A stretch of DNA of 45,947 nt from positions 1 through 45,947 of the IMG/VR virus record IMGVR_UViG_3300037486_000223, one strand, 5' to 3'. The notes under the pieces were generated by a model. It had not been told where the DNA came from, searched no databases, and was given only the letters and a program-made list of their open reading frames with translations. The position numbers and the translations under genes are program-made. Below, piece by piece: positions 38,494 to 45,947 of this stretch (position 1 is the stretch's first letter; each line of letters starts with the position of its first letter). This DNA comes from a virus.

Positions 38494-39941
38494 CAAATTG
38501 CTCCATCAGAACTCGTAAGAATTGGTTCAGCAATAGTTGTTGTTGCTGGCCAGAAATCCAACGTCACCTTTACGTTCGACGTTCCCTGCCTTTGCTTTGC
38601 AATTATAATTTCAACATCCTCACTCTTCTCAATACCGCATTCTCCATCACCCTCCTCCTCTGGACTGTCATAGTAACTTGGCCTATATAGAAAAAAGACG
38701 TTGTCGGCACGTTCCTCGTATCCTCCAGCGTCTTTCAACTCACTTAACTTTGGTCGTTTGTTTTTGCGTTTTTCCGCACTACGACCAATCTGCACAACTA
38801 GGATCTGGTGGATATCGAAGTCTCGGCCGAACCCCTGTATTATTTTCAAACTTTCGTTTAAAATGTCAGCCGTACTCCTGTTACCACTATATTTAAAGCG
38901 TATTTTGTCGAACAGGTCGTAGGCTACAATCTTTACACCATAGCGTTCCTTCAGTATGCGAATGTCCCGCTTTATTCCTTCCATGCTTTGTGTACTCGCC
39001 GTATAGAAGTAGATTGGCAGTTTGCTGATTTCGTCCTTTGCTTTCTGCTCTTGCATCCTCTCCATTGGAGTCATCTTGTCTCTATTGCGTATCAGTTTCG
39101 TTATCGGTATGTTTGCTCTAATTGCAACAAATCTGTCGTACATACTTATGCAGTCCATCTCAAAGTTGAATACCGCAACGGGAATACCCAACAACCCAAG
39201 ACGCAAGAGCATATTTGCAACCAACGCAGACTTACCCATAGCGGGACGTCCAGCCACAATTGTCATTTTTGTTGCACCTAGTCCGTCTGTAAGAAACCTA
39301 TCTAGCTTGCCATAGCCTGTCGTGCCGAAGGAGCTGCCAGTTTCCCTAGATGCGTTCTCCTTGGTGTGGATCTCGTCTACGTCCACCATAGGAATAAACT
39401 TGAAGTCTCCGTCTGTCCTGCCATCCTCCAGCATCGACATCATTTTATTTATTTTTTCTATAATATTTTCAGTGGTCGTGCTGCTATTAAGCATCGACCT
39501 AGTAAGCTCTGGTAGTAGGTTCATCGACAAGGTTTCTTTTATCTTGTCGTCCTTCAGCTTGGATACATGGAACCTATAGTTTTCTTCGGCAACGCTGTCG
39601 CCAAACACAGCCACAAGTTCTGTTACATAGTCGAGTCGTAGTGTGTCGCCGCCTCTAAATCTTTTCTTTACAACATCTATCGAGTCTGGTGTCACCTTTA
39701 CTTTGCTATGATAAAGATACTGGCAACACTCGAACAAGGCTCGGTGGTTGGTGTACAGAAACGTGTTGCCATCCACCTCATTTAAAAGCACCTCAAGCAC
39801 TCGGCCATCATTAATTGCGTGTCCTAAAATAAACTGCTCATTGTTGCTGTCGATAGGAATAATTCGCTTAACTTCCTTGTCGTCACTAACAGTGTTTTCA
39901 ACGTGTTTTTCCTGTTTCTTTTCCCTAACTGTAAATCCCAT
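38493..39941 (-). CDS. DnaB-type replicative helicase (T4 gp41-like)
   Basis: The 482-aa protein has an N-terminal helical domain and a RecA-type motor. Walker A is GRPAMGKSA at 231-239, the Walker B region is VKIVAYDLFDKI, and the arginine-finger region is RPKLSELKDAGGYEERAD. This matches hexameric helicases that unwind the fork. It is encoded next to a DnaC-like loader and DnaG-like primase, a bacterial-type set. AAGGA precedes the ATG. Confidence 0.93.
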   Translation of the reverse strand: MGFTVREKKQEKHVENTVSDDKEVKRIIPIDSNNEQFILGHAINDGRVLEVLLNEVDGNTFLYTNHRALFECCQYLYHSKVKVTPDSIDVVKKRFRGGDTLRLDYVTELVAVFGDSVAEENYRFHVSKLKDDKIKETLSMNLLPELTRSMLNSSTTTENIIEKINKMMSMLEDGRTDGDFKFIPMVDVDEIHTKENASRETGSSFGTTGYGKLDRFLTDGLGATKMTIVAGRPAMGKSALVANMLLRLGLLGIPVAVFNFEMDCISMYDRFVAIRANIPITKLIRNRDKMTPMERMQEQKAKDEISKLPIYFYTASTQSMEGIKRDIRILKERYGVKIVAYDLFDKIRFKYSGNRSTADILNESLKIIQGFGRDFDIHQILVVQIGRSAEKRKNKRPKLSELKDAGGYEERADNVFFLYRPSYYDSPEEEGDGECGIEKSEDVEIIIAKQRQGTSNVKVTLDFWPATTTIAEPILTSSDGAI

Positions 39942-39950
39942 ACAACATCC

Positions 39951-40709
39951 TTATAGTCCTAGAGATTCTTCTTTTCTTTTTCTAACATCGGCACCACAAT
40001 TTCCCTGAAACTTGAACCCGACAACTGTATAGGCTAGGTTGTCTACAAATCTTTGCTTATGCAATAGCGAACGTAGCGAACTGTTCGACGTCAATATAAA
40101 GGACTTCCCATTGTGCTTTCTTTGCTGAAAGAAGTCGTTCAAAATAATCTTTATTGTTCCGCTCACCCTAGCGTCATCTAAATCCACAACCCTATGAAAG
40201 TTATCCACAACAACAAAATCCACATCCATCAAACTGTCTAGTGTAAACTCGTTATCAACCCCAAATCTTGTCTTATCCATGGCAAGTGTTACCAGCTCGT
40301 CTGCTGTTACAAAAACACCTGTATAGCCATGTTCTAGTATCAATTTCTTTAAAAGTATTGTTGCAAGCATGGTCTTTCCACACGACACCCCTCCGTAGAT
40401 CAGAAGGTCAATTGCCTCGTGCAACACTATCTTGTGGTTGTCGCTTGCCTTAACTAGCCTTCTAAAATTTTCTTTGTTTGGGTCCCAACAACTCTCGTCC
40501 CCAATTTCAGATTTGTAGTCGGCTAGCTCGTAGCATAGATATGTTTTTGGTATTCTAGCTCGCTTCAGTGTTGCCACTCGTTTCTTGTAGTCAACACACT
40601 GGCATTGTTTTTCACGCAATCCTAGACAAGGATCCTCGTAGGAAACCCTTCTGGTATTGTTGCAACGTGTGCAGTCTTGCAGGTTGTACATCTCGTCAGC
40701 AGTCTTCAT
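39951..40709 (-). CDS. DnaC/IstB-like helicase loader (AAA+)
   Basis: The 252-aa protein has an N-terminal Cys-rich zinc segment (CTRCNN; CQC), and Walker A GGVSCGKT at 106-113. Walker B is DFVVVDNF, with sensor I LTSNSSL. This is the AAA+ loader type used by bacteria and some phages to place DnaB rings on DNA. It replaces the gp59-type loader of T4. It is directly upstream of the helicase gene and coupled to the gene before it. Confidence 0.88.
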   Translation of the reverse strand: MKTADEMYNLQDCTRCNNTRRVSYEDPCLGLREKQCQCVDYKKRVATLKRARIPKTYLCYELADYKSEIGDESCWDPNKENFRRLVKASDNHKIVLHEAIDLLIYGGVSCGKTMLATILLKKLILEHGYTGVFVTADELVTLAMDKTRFGVDNEFTLDSLMDVDFVVVDNFHRVVDLDDARVSGTIKIILNDFFQQRKHNGKSFILTSNSSLRSLLHKQRFVDNLAYTVVGFKFQGNCGADVRKRKEESLGL

Positions 40710-41118
40710 CTTCCATCACTCCAATGCAGTAGTCTAACTCGGAAGCACTCACCTCACTTTCAGTGTGGTCGTACATTCCATGGGTTGTTCTCATCTCCTC
40801 ACCTAGGTCAATTGATTTTCTTTTAGAAGACAGCAGATAAGAGCTAAATCTCCTAACGTTCACAGCCGTATCGTCGTGGTTGTATTTCGCCATAGTTTCA
40901 ACATAGGTGTAATACGCATCGACAACTGTTTCTGAGTCGCTTGTCGACAAAATTATTAGAAATCTTTTTGCTTTATAAGAGGATAAATTCAGTTTTAAAA
41001 TCTTTAAGAAAGCATACCAATCTTCAGAAGCAATTTTTGTTTTAATAGAAATATCTTCAACCAGTTTCAAGCAAATTGCTTTGCATGTTGCTTGGCTTGA
41101 AATTGTTTTTGTAGCCAT
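40696..41118 (-). CDS. hypothetical helical protein, 140 aa, first gene of replication operon
   Basis: ATG at 41118 behind GGAGG. Helical throughout (SSYKAKRFLIILSTSDSET), with an acidic Cys-containing tail. It is the first gene after the hairpin-rich gap 41119-41555 and overlaps the loader gene by 14 bases. No family recognised; a regulator or replication-initiation factor would fit the position. Confidence 0.6.
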   Translation of the reverse strand: MATKTISSQATCKAICLKLVEDISIKTKIASEDWYAFLKILKLNLSSYKAKRFLIILSTSDSETVVDAYYTYVETMAKYNHDDTAVNVRRFSSYLLSSKRKSIDLGEEMRTTHGMYDHTESEVSASELDYCIGVMEDEDC

Positions 41119-41173
41119 CGAAAAACCTCCAAAACAGGAACGTGGTTATCCAAGCACTAGGGAACCAATACCC

Positions 41174-41211
41174 ACGCACCCTAGCCAGTTTACGGACGTC
41201 CTAGGGTGCGT
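41174..41211. other. 11-bp perfect stem-loop
   Basis: ACGCACCCTAG at 41174-41184 pairs with CTAGGGTGCGT at 41201-41211, loop 16 bases, then TTTGTG on plus. The stem core contains CTAG in both arms. It may act as a terminator for plus transcripts or as a structured leader on minus. Confidence 0.7.
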
Positions 41212-41338
41212 TTTGTGCTTTGTAGAAAGTGTATGCCGAAAGGTATGTTTTTGCCCTAGGTTGTGGATCAACGCACACGCGAGCGGTCTATTCGACGAGG
41301 ATATTTGGACACTGGCTGGAATATTTTGTGGATCATAT

Positions 41339-41388
41339 ATATCTACACAGTTCACACTACTGCTACGCAGTAGTATGAACGTAGATAT
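41339..41388. other. long stem-loop / cruciform (21 paired positions)
   Basis: From outside inward: ATATCTAC pairs with GTAGATAT, a bulge of three bases on the left, GTTCA pairs with TGAAC, one C/A mismatch, then ACTACTGC pairs with GCAGTAGT around loop TAC. There is no U-tract at its end, so a terminator is unlikely. It fits a structured RNA leader or a protein-bound DNA cruciform. Confidence 0.8.
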
Positions 41389-41527
41389 GTAGGACCGTGG
41401 ATAATCAGACAGGGTGCGTAAATGTCCTTGTAGGATTGTTCTAAACTTGTTATTTAGACAAAAGGATGCACCGTAGATGGACCTAGAAAAAGTCATAAAC
41501 TACCTTCCGAGAGTTGATTTTTTTAAA

Positions 41528-41550
41528 AACATCTTTTTGTGAAAGATGTT
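41528..41550 (-). terminator. intrinsic terminator after the UvsW-like gene
   Basis: A perfect 9-bp stem, AACATCTTT and AAAGATGTT around five bases, followed on minus by TTTAAAAAAA. It lies just 5 bases past the stop codon at 41556. Confidence 0.8.
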
Positions 41551-41555
41551 GTGGT

Positions 41556-43841
41556 TTACCTGCTAAAAAGCTCCTTAGTGTTGGGGTCTCCGTCGTTTAC
41601 CACAGTAAATGATTGAGACTCCAACCAAGAGGTTAATCTACTAAACGAATACTTGAACGTTGGCACTTCACGAAGCACCTCACGAAAATTATTATCTACC
41701 TCTGTTCTACAGACATTGTCTTTGTAGAACCAAACTCTACAGAATTCCTTACCCTCGTAAGGTCTTCTGCCTCTACCTATCATTTGCTTCACTAGCGAAA
41801 TGTTGCTTGTCCAAAAGCATATATGAACTGAGTCTATAATTGGTATGTCTAAGCCTTCTGCGGCAATTGCCTTGTTCGCTACCAGTACCTCTAATTGTCC
41901 AGTCTTCATTTTGCTTTTAATCTTGCTTCTTGTATTAGCGTCAACAGCACCTGAAATCAATTCAACTTTTATTTGTTCTTGTTTTAATAGGGAATATAGT
42001 ATTTTTCCGTGGGCAACACGCTCGATAAGAACAAGTACAGTTCTTCCGTCATCTATATCCTCTTTTATTTTTTCAACTATAATTTCATTTCTTGTTTTGT
42101 CTTTTGCTATCACTGTTCCCAGTACAGCTATGATCTCATTCATTTTTGTGTAATTGTAATTTCTTTTTGTCTCAACTATCTTGCACTTGCACGTCAGAGA
42201 ACGTCCCATCATTTCAAGGTCGCTATCCGTTATCTCGTAGATTACATTGCCTAGATAATTGTGGATTACGAAGTCTTTCTTGTCTTTACGTTTGGGTGTA
42301 GCTGTTAAGCCAATGGCATACTTTGCTCGAATGTTTCGCATACACTTGATGTAAGATTCGGCACCGAAGTGGTGAGACTCGTCTCCTATGAAAATTTCAA
42401 ACTTGGATTGTATCTCGCTCCATTCTTTTGGAGATGACTTCACTAGTGTTTGGATCATTGCTATGGTTATGTTGCCTAGGGTTTTCGTGCCGCCACCAAT
42501 CTTTCCTATTTTCCCCGGAAAATTAAGGTGCTCACGCACCATGTCTTCCCACTGTTTGAATAGTTCTAGCGTGTGGACAACTATGATAGTTGGCTTGCGT
42601 AGCCTTGCAATGAACGCACATCCTATAACACTTTTTCCGGCACCGCAGTTGTGACAGACTATTCCATTGGCTACAAAGTTCCTGTATGGTTCTTCGCAAA
42701 CAATGTCATAGACGTCTTGCATGCCGATATATTCTATGTTGATACATTCAGAATACTCTGGGATTCCTTGACTGAAATTATATTTTGTATGCCTAGAGTG
42801 AAGTCTTGCGTGATCTTCAGCAGGAAGCAATTCAAGGTTAGATACGCTGTTATTTTTGTGGTTGTGGTCTATATGGTGAACGTGGTGTTCGCTTGGATTT
42901 ATAAACCATAGCAGCTTAGATGCTGTTTTATTATTTCTTACAATGTCTAGATACTGTTCGAGCGATAGGTTGTTTGCGTGTGCCTCGTATATGGCTCTGT
43001 GGAGTTCTATAAGCTTCGTATATCTCGAAGTACCTTCACCTTGCTCTCTAGCGTACGGATGGTATCTAAGACCACCGATACGCTGGTCACCTATTTTTAT
43101 TTTCTTCTTGCTCGATGGTCTTGGGTTCAATGTATCGCACATTACATACATACCAAGGCAATCACCAAGCTCAGTCCAACCACTGTCTGTCATTATCTTG
43201 TGGTTGGCTGTTCCTGTAACGTGTCTACCATTGGTTAAAGTCATTTTGTAAACTTCTCTGTACCCACTGTAAATCACGTCTTTAATTGGATGCTTAACTA
43301 TGGCCTCGCCATTGAATGATCTAACGTATGTTTTTATTTCTCTGTTCCAGTTTTTTCCCATAAGATCAGAGCCATCTGAGTGTAAACTGTCGTACATCTT
43401 TTTGAGAGTATATTGCTTGCCATTTCCACCTCTGTTCACATTGATAACAGTGGAACCAACCAAGCAAGGTGCTACGACCATGCCTTGCTGGAACTTAATC
43501 ATTTTATTTATGGCTTCTTCTTGATACCAGAAAGGCGTCAGCTCTTCGCTTATCTCAATATCCATTTCATCAACAACTGTTCTGTTATCCTCGTAACTGA
43601 CCTGCACACCATGTTTCTTGCATACCTCGTTGACTGTTCGCCACGCACCCCTAGGCACAATAACGACACCGTCGTCAATCTCGTACATTCTTATTCTTGG
43701 TGGAATCTTTTCTGTTGGATAACCCATACGCTTCATCTTTAAGAAGTCTGGATTTGGCTTGTCCAGAAGCGACTTTATCTCATTTGTGATTTCTGTATTG
43801 GTTGAACGTAGAAATAGCTGTTCTCTGATCTCAATAAACAT
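41556..43841 (-). CDS. uvsW: UvsW-like SF2 helicase interrupted by an intein
   Basis: The 761-aa precursor splits into exteins of 125 and 363 residues around an intein. The spliced helicase would be 488 aa, close to T4 UvsW (503). Extein motifs are CGAGKSVIGCA (Walker A), GDESHHFGA (motif II), GLTATPKRKD (motif III), and LVKQMIGRGRRP (motif VI). It should branch-migrate and unwind recombination intermediates. The N-terminal 90 residues match the UvsW-specific domain position. The gene has its own terminator. Confidence 0.9.
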   Translation of the reverse strand: MFIEIREQLFLRSTNTEITNEIKSLLDKPNPDFLKMKRMGYPTEKIPPRIRMYEIDDGVVIVPRGAWRTVNEVCKKHGVQVSYEDNRTVVDEMDIEISEELTPFWYQEEAINKMIKFQQGMVVAPCLVGSTVINVNRGGNGKQYTLKKMYDSLHSDGSDLMGKNWNREIKTYVRSFNGEAIVKHPIKDVIYSGYREVYKMTLTNGRHVTGTANHKIMTDSGWTELGDCLGMYVMCDTLNPRPSSKKKIKIGDQRIGGLRYHPYAREQGEGTSRYTKLIELHRAIYEAHANNLSLEQYLDIVRNNKTASKLLWFINPSEHHVHHIDHNHKNNSVSNLELLPAEDHARLHSRHTKYNFSQGIPEYSECINIEYIGMQDVYDIVCEEPYRNFVANGIVCHNCGAGKSVIGCAFIARLRKPTIIVVHTLELFKQWEDMVREHLNFPGKIGKIGGGTKTLGNITIAMIQTLVKSSPKEWSEIQSKFEIFIGDESHHFGAESYIKCMRNIRAKYAIGLTATPKRKDKKDFVIHNYLGNVIYEITDSDLEMMGRSLTCKCKIVETKRNYNYTKMNEIIAVLGTVIAKDKTRNEIIVEKIKEDIDDGRTVLVLIERVAHGKILYSLLKQEQIKVELISGAVDANTRSKIKSKMKTGQLEVLVANKAIAAEGLDIPIIDSVHICFWTSNISLVKQMIGRGRRPYEGKEFCRVWFYKDNVCRTEVDNNFREVLREVPTFKYSFSRLTSWLESQSFTVVNDGDPNTKELFSR
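42648..43466 (-). mobile_element. intein with HNH homing endonuclease in the UvsW P-loop
   Basis: Residues 126-398 (273 aa) form a complete intein. It begins with Cys (CLVGSTVINV), has block B TGTANHKIM, and ends with block F/G DVYDIVCEEPYRNF and VCHN followed by the +1 Cys. Splicing would restore MVVAP-CGAGKS, so the insertion lies inside the ATP-binding loop, a classic conserved site. The middle has an HNH nuclease (HHIDHNHKNNSVSNLELL), consistent with a mobile intein. All Cys/Asn/Cys splice residues are present. Confidence 0.93.
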
Positions 43842-43933
43842 TCATAATCCTAAAACGTATTTTCGCTTGTGCGGAAAAGTGTATTACTGTATGTTATGGC
43901 AATGTACACTATTAAGTAATATAGGGCAAGGCT

Positions 43934-43987
43934 TTTTTAAAAAAAGCACACCTACAAAGTGGCATAGTAGCCAAAATATAGGTGTGC
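43934..43987 (-). terminator. intrinsic terminator downstream of the gene ending at 44018
   Basis: On minus the stem GCACACCTA/TAGGTGTGC is perfect over 9 bp, with a second small stem (GGC/GCC) in the 24-base loop, followed by seven T. It ends the operon from 45607 and lies between it and the UvsW start. Confidence 0.8.
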
Positions 43988-44017
43988 AGTCTCGGAGATC
44001 AAAGACCGAAATACAGC

Positions 44018-44374
44018 TTATCGTTTAAAGAGGTTAACCAGTCGTGTGACGAGGTCGTACAGCTCTATGGCGACAGCAACAACACATTCTAATGTACGCT
44101 CGATGTCCTCTATTGGTCCATTGAAACCATCACGGAAAATTTGAGCTAGCTCGTCCTTTTCCTCTTCTGATAGATCACTGAGTTCGAGACATACTTTCCC
44201 GTAGTTTACCTGAACAATTGTTTGAGCTGCTCGGAGGATGGTCCATAGTTGTGGTAAGTCTCGTATGCCAACCTTTCCATCTTCCATAATCTCCCAAGTT
44301 GTGCCTCCAAGTTTGGCGATAAAGCCAACTAGAACCTTGAGCTCGTCGACGCTCATTTTTTCTACTGCACTCAT
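44018..44374 (-). CDS. hypothetical helical protein, 118 aa
   Basis: ATG at 44374 behind GGAGGGAG. Helical, with GFIAKLGGTTWEIMEDG and a hydrophobic C-terminal helix (ECVVAVAIELYDLVTRLV). It is the last gene of the protease operon, directly before a terminator. No family recognised. Confidence 0.6.
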   Translation of the reverse strand: MSAVEKMSVDELKVLVGFIAKLGGTTWEIMEDGKVGIRDLPQLWTILRAAQTIVQVNYGKVCLELSDLSEEEKDELAQIFRDGFNGPIEDIERTLECVVAVAIELYDLVTRLVNLFKR

Positions 44375-44375
44375 A

Positions 44376-44717
44376 TTATCTCCCTCCCGTTTTAGATAGG
44401 CTTTCTAGAGACTTAATAATTGTCTCCATCACATACGTTGTCCGTTCCTGACTGTGAGTTATCTTCTCCATCTTGTCCAGCATGATTCGCTGCAGATCAG
44501 CCCACGACCTAGGGATGTAGAACAAAGGCATACCGTCGTTGTCTCTTGCAGAAACAAGCGAGTGTATTTCCTTTAATTGCTCTTGCTCAACCCTTGTTAA
44601 TTTTGATTTCTCGCTCGATATTTTTTCTATTAAAAATTCTATAACTTTTAATAGAGTCACAATTATAATTACAATTGTGACTGTTATCAGAGACTGACCA
44701 TTCAGTAGGCTATCCAT
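44376..44717 (-). CDS. membrane protein with coiled-coil tail, 113 aa
   Basis: Start MDSLLNGQSLITV at 44717 behind GAGGAA, chosen over a longer frame that would overlap the protease by 85 bases. The N-terminal 30 residues include one membrane helix (LITVTIVIIIVTLLKVIEFL), and the rest is a charged helix (SKLTRVEQEQLKEIHSL) likely coiled coil. The shape resembles small phage holins or spanin partners, but no family is certain. It lies beside a secreted protease. Confidence 0.6.
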   Translation of the reverse strand: MDSLLNGQSLITVTIVIIIVTLLKVIEFLIEKISSEKSKLTRVEQEQLKEIHSLVSARDNDGMPLFYIPRSWADLQRIMLDKMEKITHSQERTTYVMETIIKSLESLSKTGGR

Positions 44718-44734
44718 GTTTGTTTCCTCAGAAG

Positions 44735-45607
44735 TTAGCCAGCCTTTGATTTCTTGACTCCAACAGATGCCTTGAACCAACACTTTGGTCGGTACCCGAA
44801 CCATCTGTTTGATGGACACGAACTAGCGAAGGCTTGCTGCTCCGTTCTTGGGATTGCTCCATGCCTCCATGTCCCTGTGCAAAGTGAGCCTTGCATGTAG
44901 GTGTCGAGGCGACATTGAGCCTGTGGATGCGAGTCAGACGTTTTCGCTACGATGCGTCTGTCTGGTGTCTCGTAATTCACAGTTCCACCTCCAAGTCTTG
45001 CAAGTAGATTACCCAGAGATTTTCCAGCAACCATTGATCTGTAGCAAAGATTCCTGTCACCCTCGCCCGACCATACCTTGTCGCAAAGACTCTTTGGATA
45101 TGGTGGAACAATGGCTGCAAATTCAGCATTTTCCGCTGCTTTTCCGTTCCAGAGAAGCCGACCACATGCAAGCGTTGAAAAATAGTCGCTATTCCCCTCG
45201 TTAGAAGCCCACGCTCCTTGGTAGAAGGGAAATCCTGCTAGATGGTGTGCAACCTCATGGCATACTACGAGCGACAGCCCGTCGTAAGTTATTTCTGGTC
45301 GACGAGCAAGTCCACCATAGATAACCACCTTGCGAACGTTTCCTTCGACGTTTGCATAGGCGTTCACTTCCGAGTTATCCCATTCACCTGTAATTTCAAG
45401 TCTCATTCCAGTTTGCTGTGAGATCCACCCAAACTGTCCTTGGACTTCATTTAAGATGTCGTAGAACTCGTTTTCCTGCATGTTAGATAGGAACATTGTG
45501 TCCTCTTTGTAGAGGTCGTTTTCTTCCATGAACGTGGTTTTCGCCAATCCAATTGACGAGCCACACCCGACCAGCACTAGCACTAGGGTTGTTATCCACT
45601 TGAACAT
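44735..45607 (-). CDS. secreted zinc metalloprotease lipoprotein, 290 aa
   Basis: Start MFKWITTLVLVLVGCG at 45607 behind AAGGAG gives a lipoprotein signal with Cys 15. The zinc site is HEVAHH at 117-122 (CHEVAHHLAG), with an acidic residue 15 or more later in SNEGNSDYF likely the third ligand. The last part contains HPQAQCRLDTYMQGSLC, a pattern I recall from proteins of Bdellovibrio-type bacteria, suggesting acquisition from such a host. It should act outside the cytoplasm, probably at the outer membrane. Its role could be host-envelope attack or exclusion. Confidence 0.82.
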   Translation of the reverse strand: MFKWITTLVLVLVGCGSSIGLAKTTFMEENDLYKEDTMFLSNMQENEFYDILNEVQGQFGWISQQTGMRLEITGEWDNSEVNAYANVEGNVRKVVIYGGLARRPEITYDGLSLVVCHEVAHHLAGFPFYQGAWASNEGNSDYFSTLACGRLLWNGKAAENAEFAAIVPPYPKSLCDKVWSGEGDRNLCYRSMVAGKSLGNLLARLGGGTVNYETPDRRIVAKTSDSHPQAQCRLDTYMQGSLCTGTWRHGAIPRTEQQAFASSCPSNRWFGYRPKCWFKASVGVKKSKAG

Positions 45608-45701
45608 ACTCTTCTCCTTCTTGGTGAAAGTAGTGTCATGAGTAATTTTACCATCCATATGGGATAGGAATTCAATATTTATCTTTTTAGAGTTTTGGCT
45701 A

Positions 45702-45941
45702 CTATGCGAATTGGAGAATTAACTTCCCTAGGAACACCATGTTCCATCCGCATATCTTCCCCTGTCTTACCGCTTCCGTGTAATCTTCTCTCTCCCACAA
45801 CCAATAGTTCTGTGGGCGAAAGGTCATTGGGTTCGGTAGCATTGCCAAGAAAACTTCCATGTCTTCTTTCGATGCACCTTCTTGGTGAAGGATTTTATAG
45901 AATAGATTTTCTGGTAAACGTGCGTAGCACATTTTTGTCAC
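45702..45941 (-). CDS. hypothetical protein, 79 aa, possibly 5'-truncated
   Basis: The frame stays open to the window's end, so the true start may be outside; ATG at 45932 (MCYARLPENLFYK) is an in-window alternative. The protein has aromatic residues (NYWLWEREDY) and a hydrophobic C-terminus (WNMVFLGKLILQFA). No family recognised, and the upstream ribosome site is weak. Confidence 0.45.
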   Translation of the reverse strand: MTKMCYARLPENLFYKILHQEGASKEDMEVFLAMLPNPMTFRPQNYWLWEREDYTEAVRQGKICGWNMVFLGKLILQFA

Positions 45942-45947
45942 TTTTTT

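Larger units (their letters stand above)
41119..41555. other. 437-base non-coding hairpin-rich region, candidate origin or regulatory hub
   Basis: No gene is convincing here. It contains an 11-bp stem at 41174-41211, a 21-bp imperfect stem at 41339-41388, a terminator at 41528-41550, and DnaA-box-like nonamers (one mismatch to TTATCCACA) at 41262-41270, 41327-41335 and 41396-41404, plus a weaker one at 41146-41154. It separates the UvsW gene from the helicase-loader-helicase-primase genes. An origin or control region is possible. Confidence 0.5.

Noticed and set aside
41146-41496. 116-aa minus-strand frame in the gap
   Set aside because: It runs through both hairpins, has no ribosome site and no plausible composition.
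44718-44819. N-terminal extension of the membrane/coiled-coil gene
   Set aside because: It overlaps the protease gene; GAGGAA marks the ATG at 44717.

Overview
This window reads as part of a large, T4-like (myovirus-type) double-stranded DNA phage genome infecting a Gram-negative host. The evidence is a phage replication and recombination module (family-B DNA polymerase, gp32-like SSB, RecA/UvsX, gp46/47-like SbcC/SbcD, UvsW-like helicase, DnaB-type helicase, DnaG-type primase, FEN-type exonuclease). It is joined by a GH24 endolysin and long runs of small, tightly overlapping minus-strand genes. Secreted lipoproteins imply an outer membrane. One of them, a zinc-protease lipoprotein, resembles proteins I recall from Bdellovibrio-like bacteria, so a predatory-bacterium host is possible but unproven. 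No capsid, tail or large terminase gene is present.

Layout. 1-1279: essentially non-coding, opening with a 29-bp minisatellite and rich in CTAG. 1280-2984: small gene, methyltransferase, small gene and a P-loop kinase. 3000-3600: a short plus-strand cassette with one 57-aa gene. 3605-12973: about 30 small minus-strand genes of mostly unknown function, many coupled by ATGA or TGATG overlaps. They include several tiny membrane proteins, a tRNA-like element, a GH5 endoglucanase lipoprotein, a stand-alone response regulator and the endolysin. 13036-14337: two promoters sharing an ACCA-N2-TGGT dyad flank an RNA ligase gene and precede a small Cro-like regulator. 14375-15398: plus-strand regulator, membrane protein and lipoprotein. 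15867-16783: tandem plus-strand paralogues faintly resembling RebB/R-body proteins. 16860-19777: small genes, including a TonB-like rod protein, a cold-shock protein and an HTH protein.

19780-25015 is the most unusual block: radical SAM enzyme, nucleotidyltransferase-HAD fusion, APH/choline-kinase-like kinase, glycosyltransferase resembling TET-associated glycosyltransferases, and two ParB-like proteins. With the distant kinase at 2451-2984 this looks like a DNA-base hypermodification or glycan-decoration pathway. 25027-43841 is the replication/recombination region, ending in a helicase split by an HNH intein. A 437-base hairpin-rich gap (41119-41555) is a candidate regulatory or origin region. 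44018-45941 holds a lipoprotein metalloprotease, a membrane/coiled-coil protein and two unknowns.

The replication genes form a hybrid machine: T4-like polymerase, SSB and recombination nuclease combined with bacterial-style RecA, DnaG, DnaB and a DnaC-like loader. The SSB carries a bacterial SSB-type acidic tip. Family names come from reading motifs by eye; no database search was possible.
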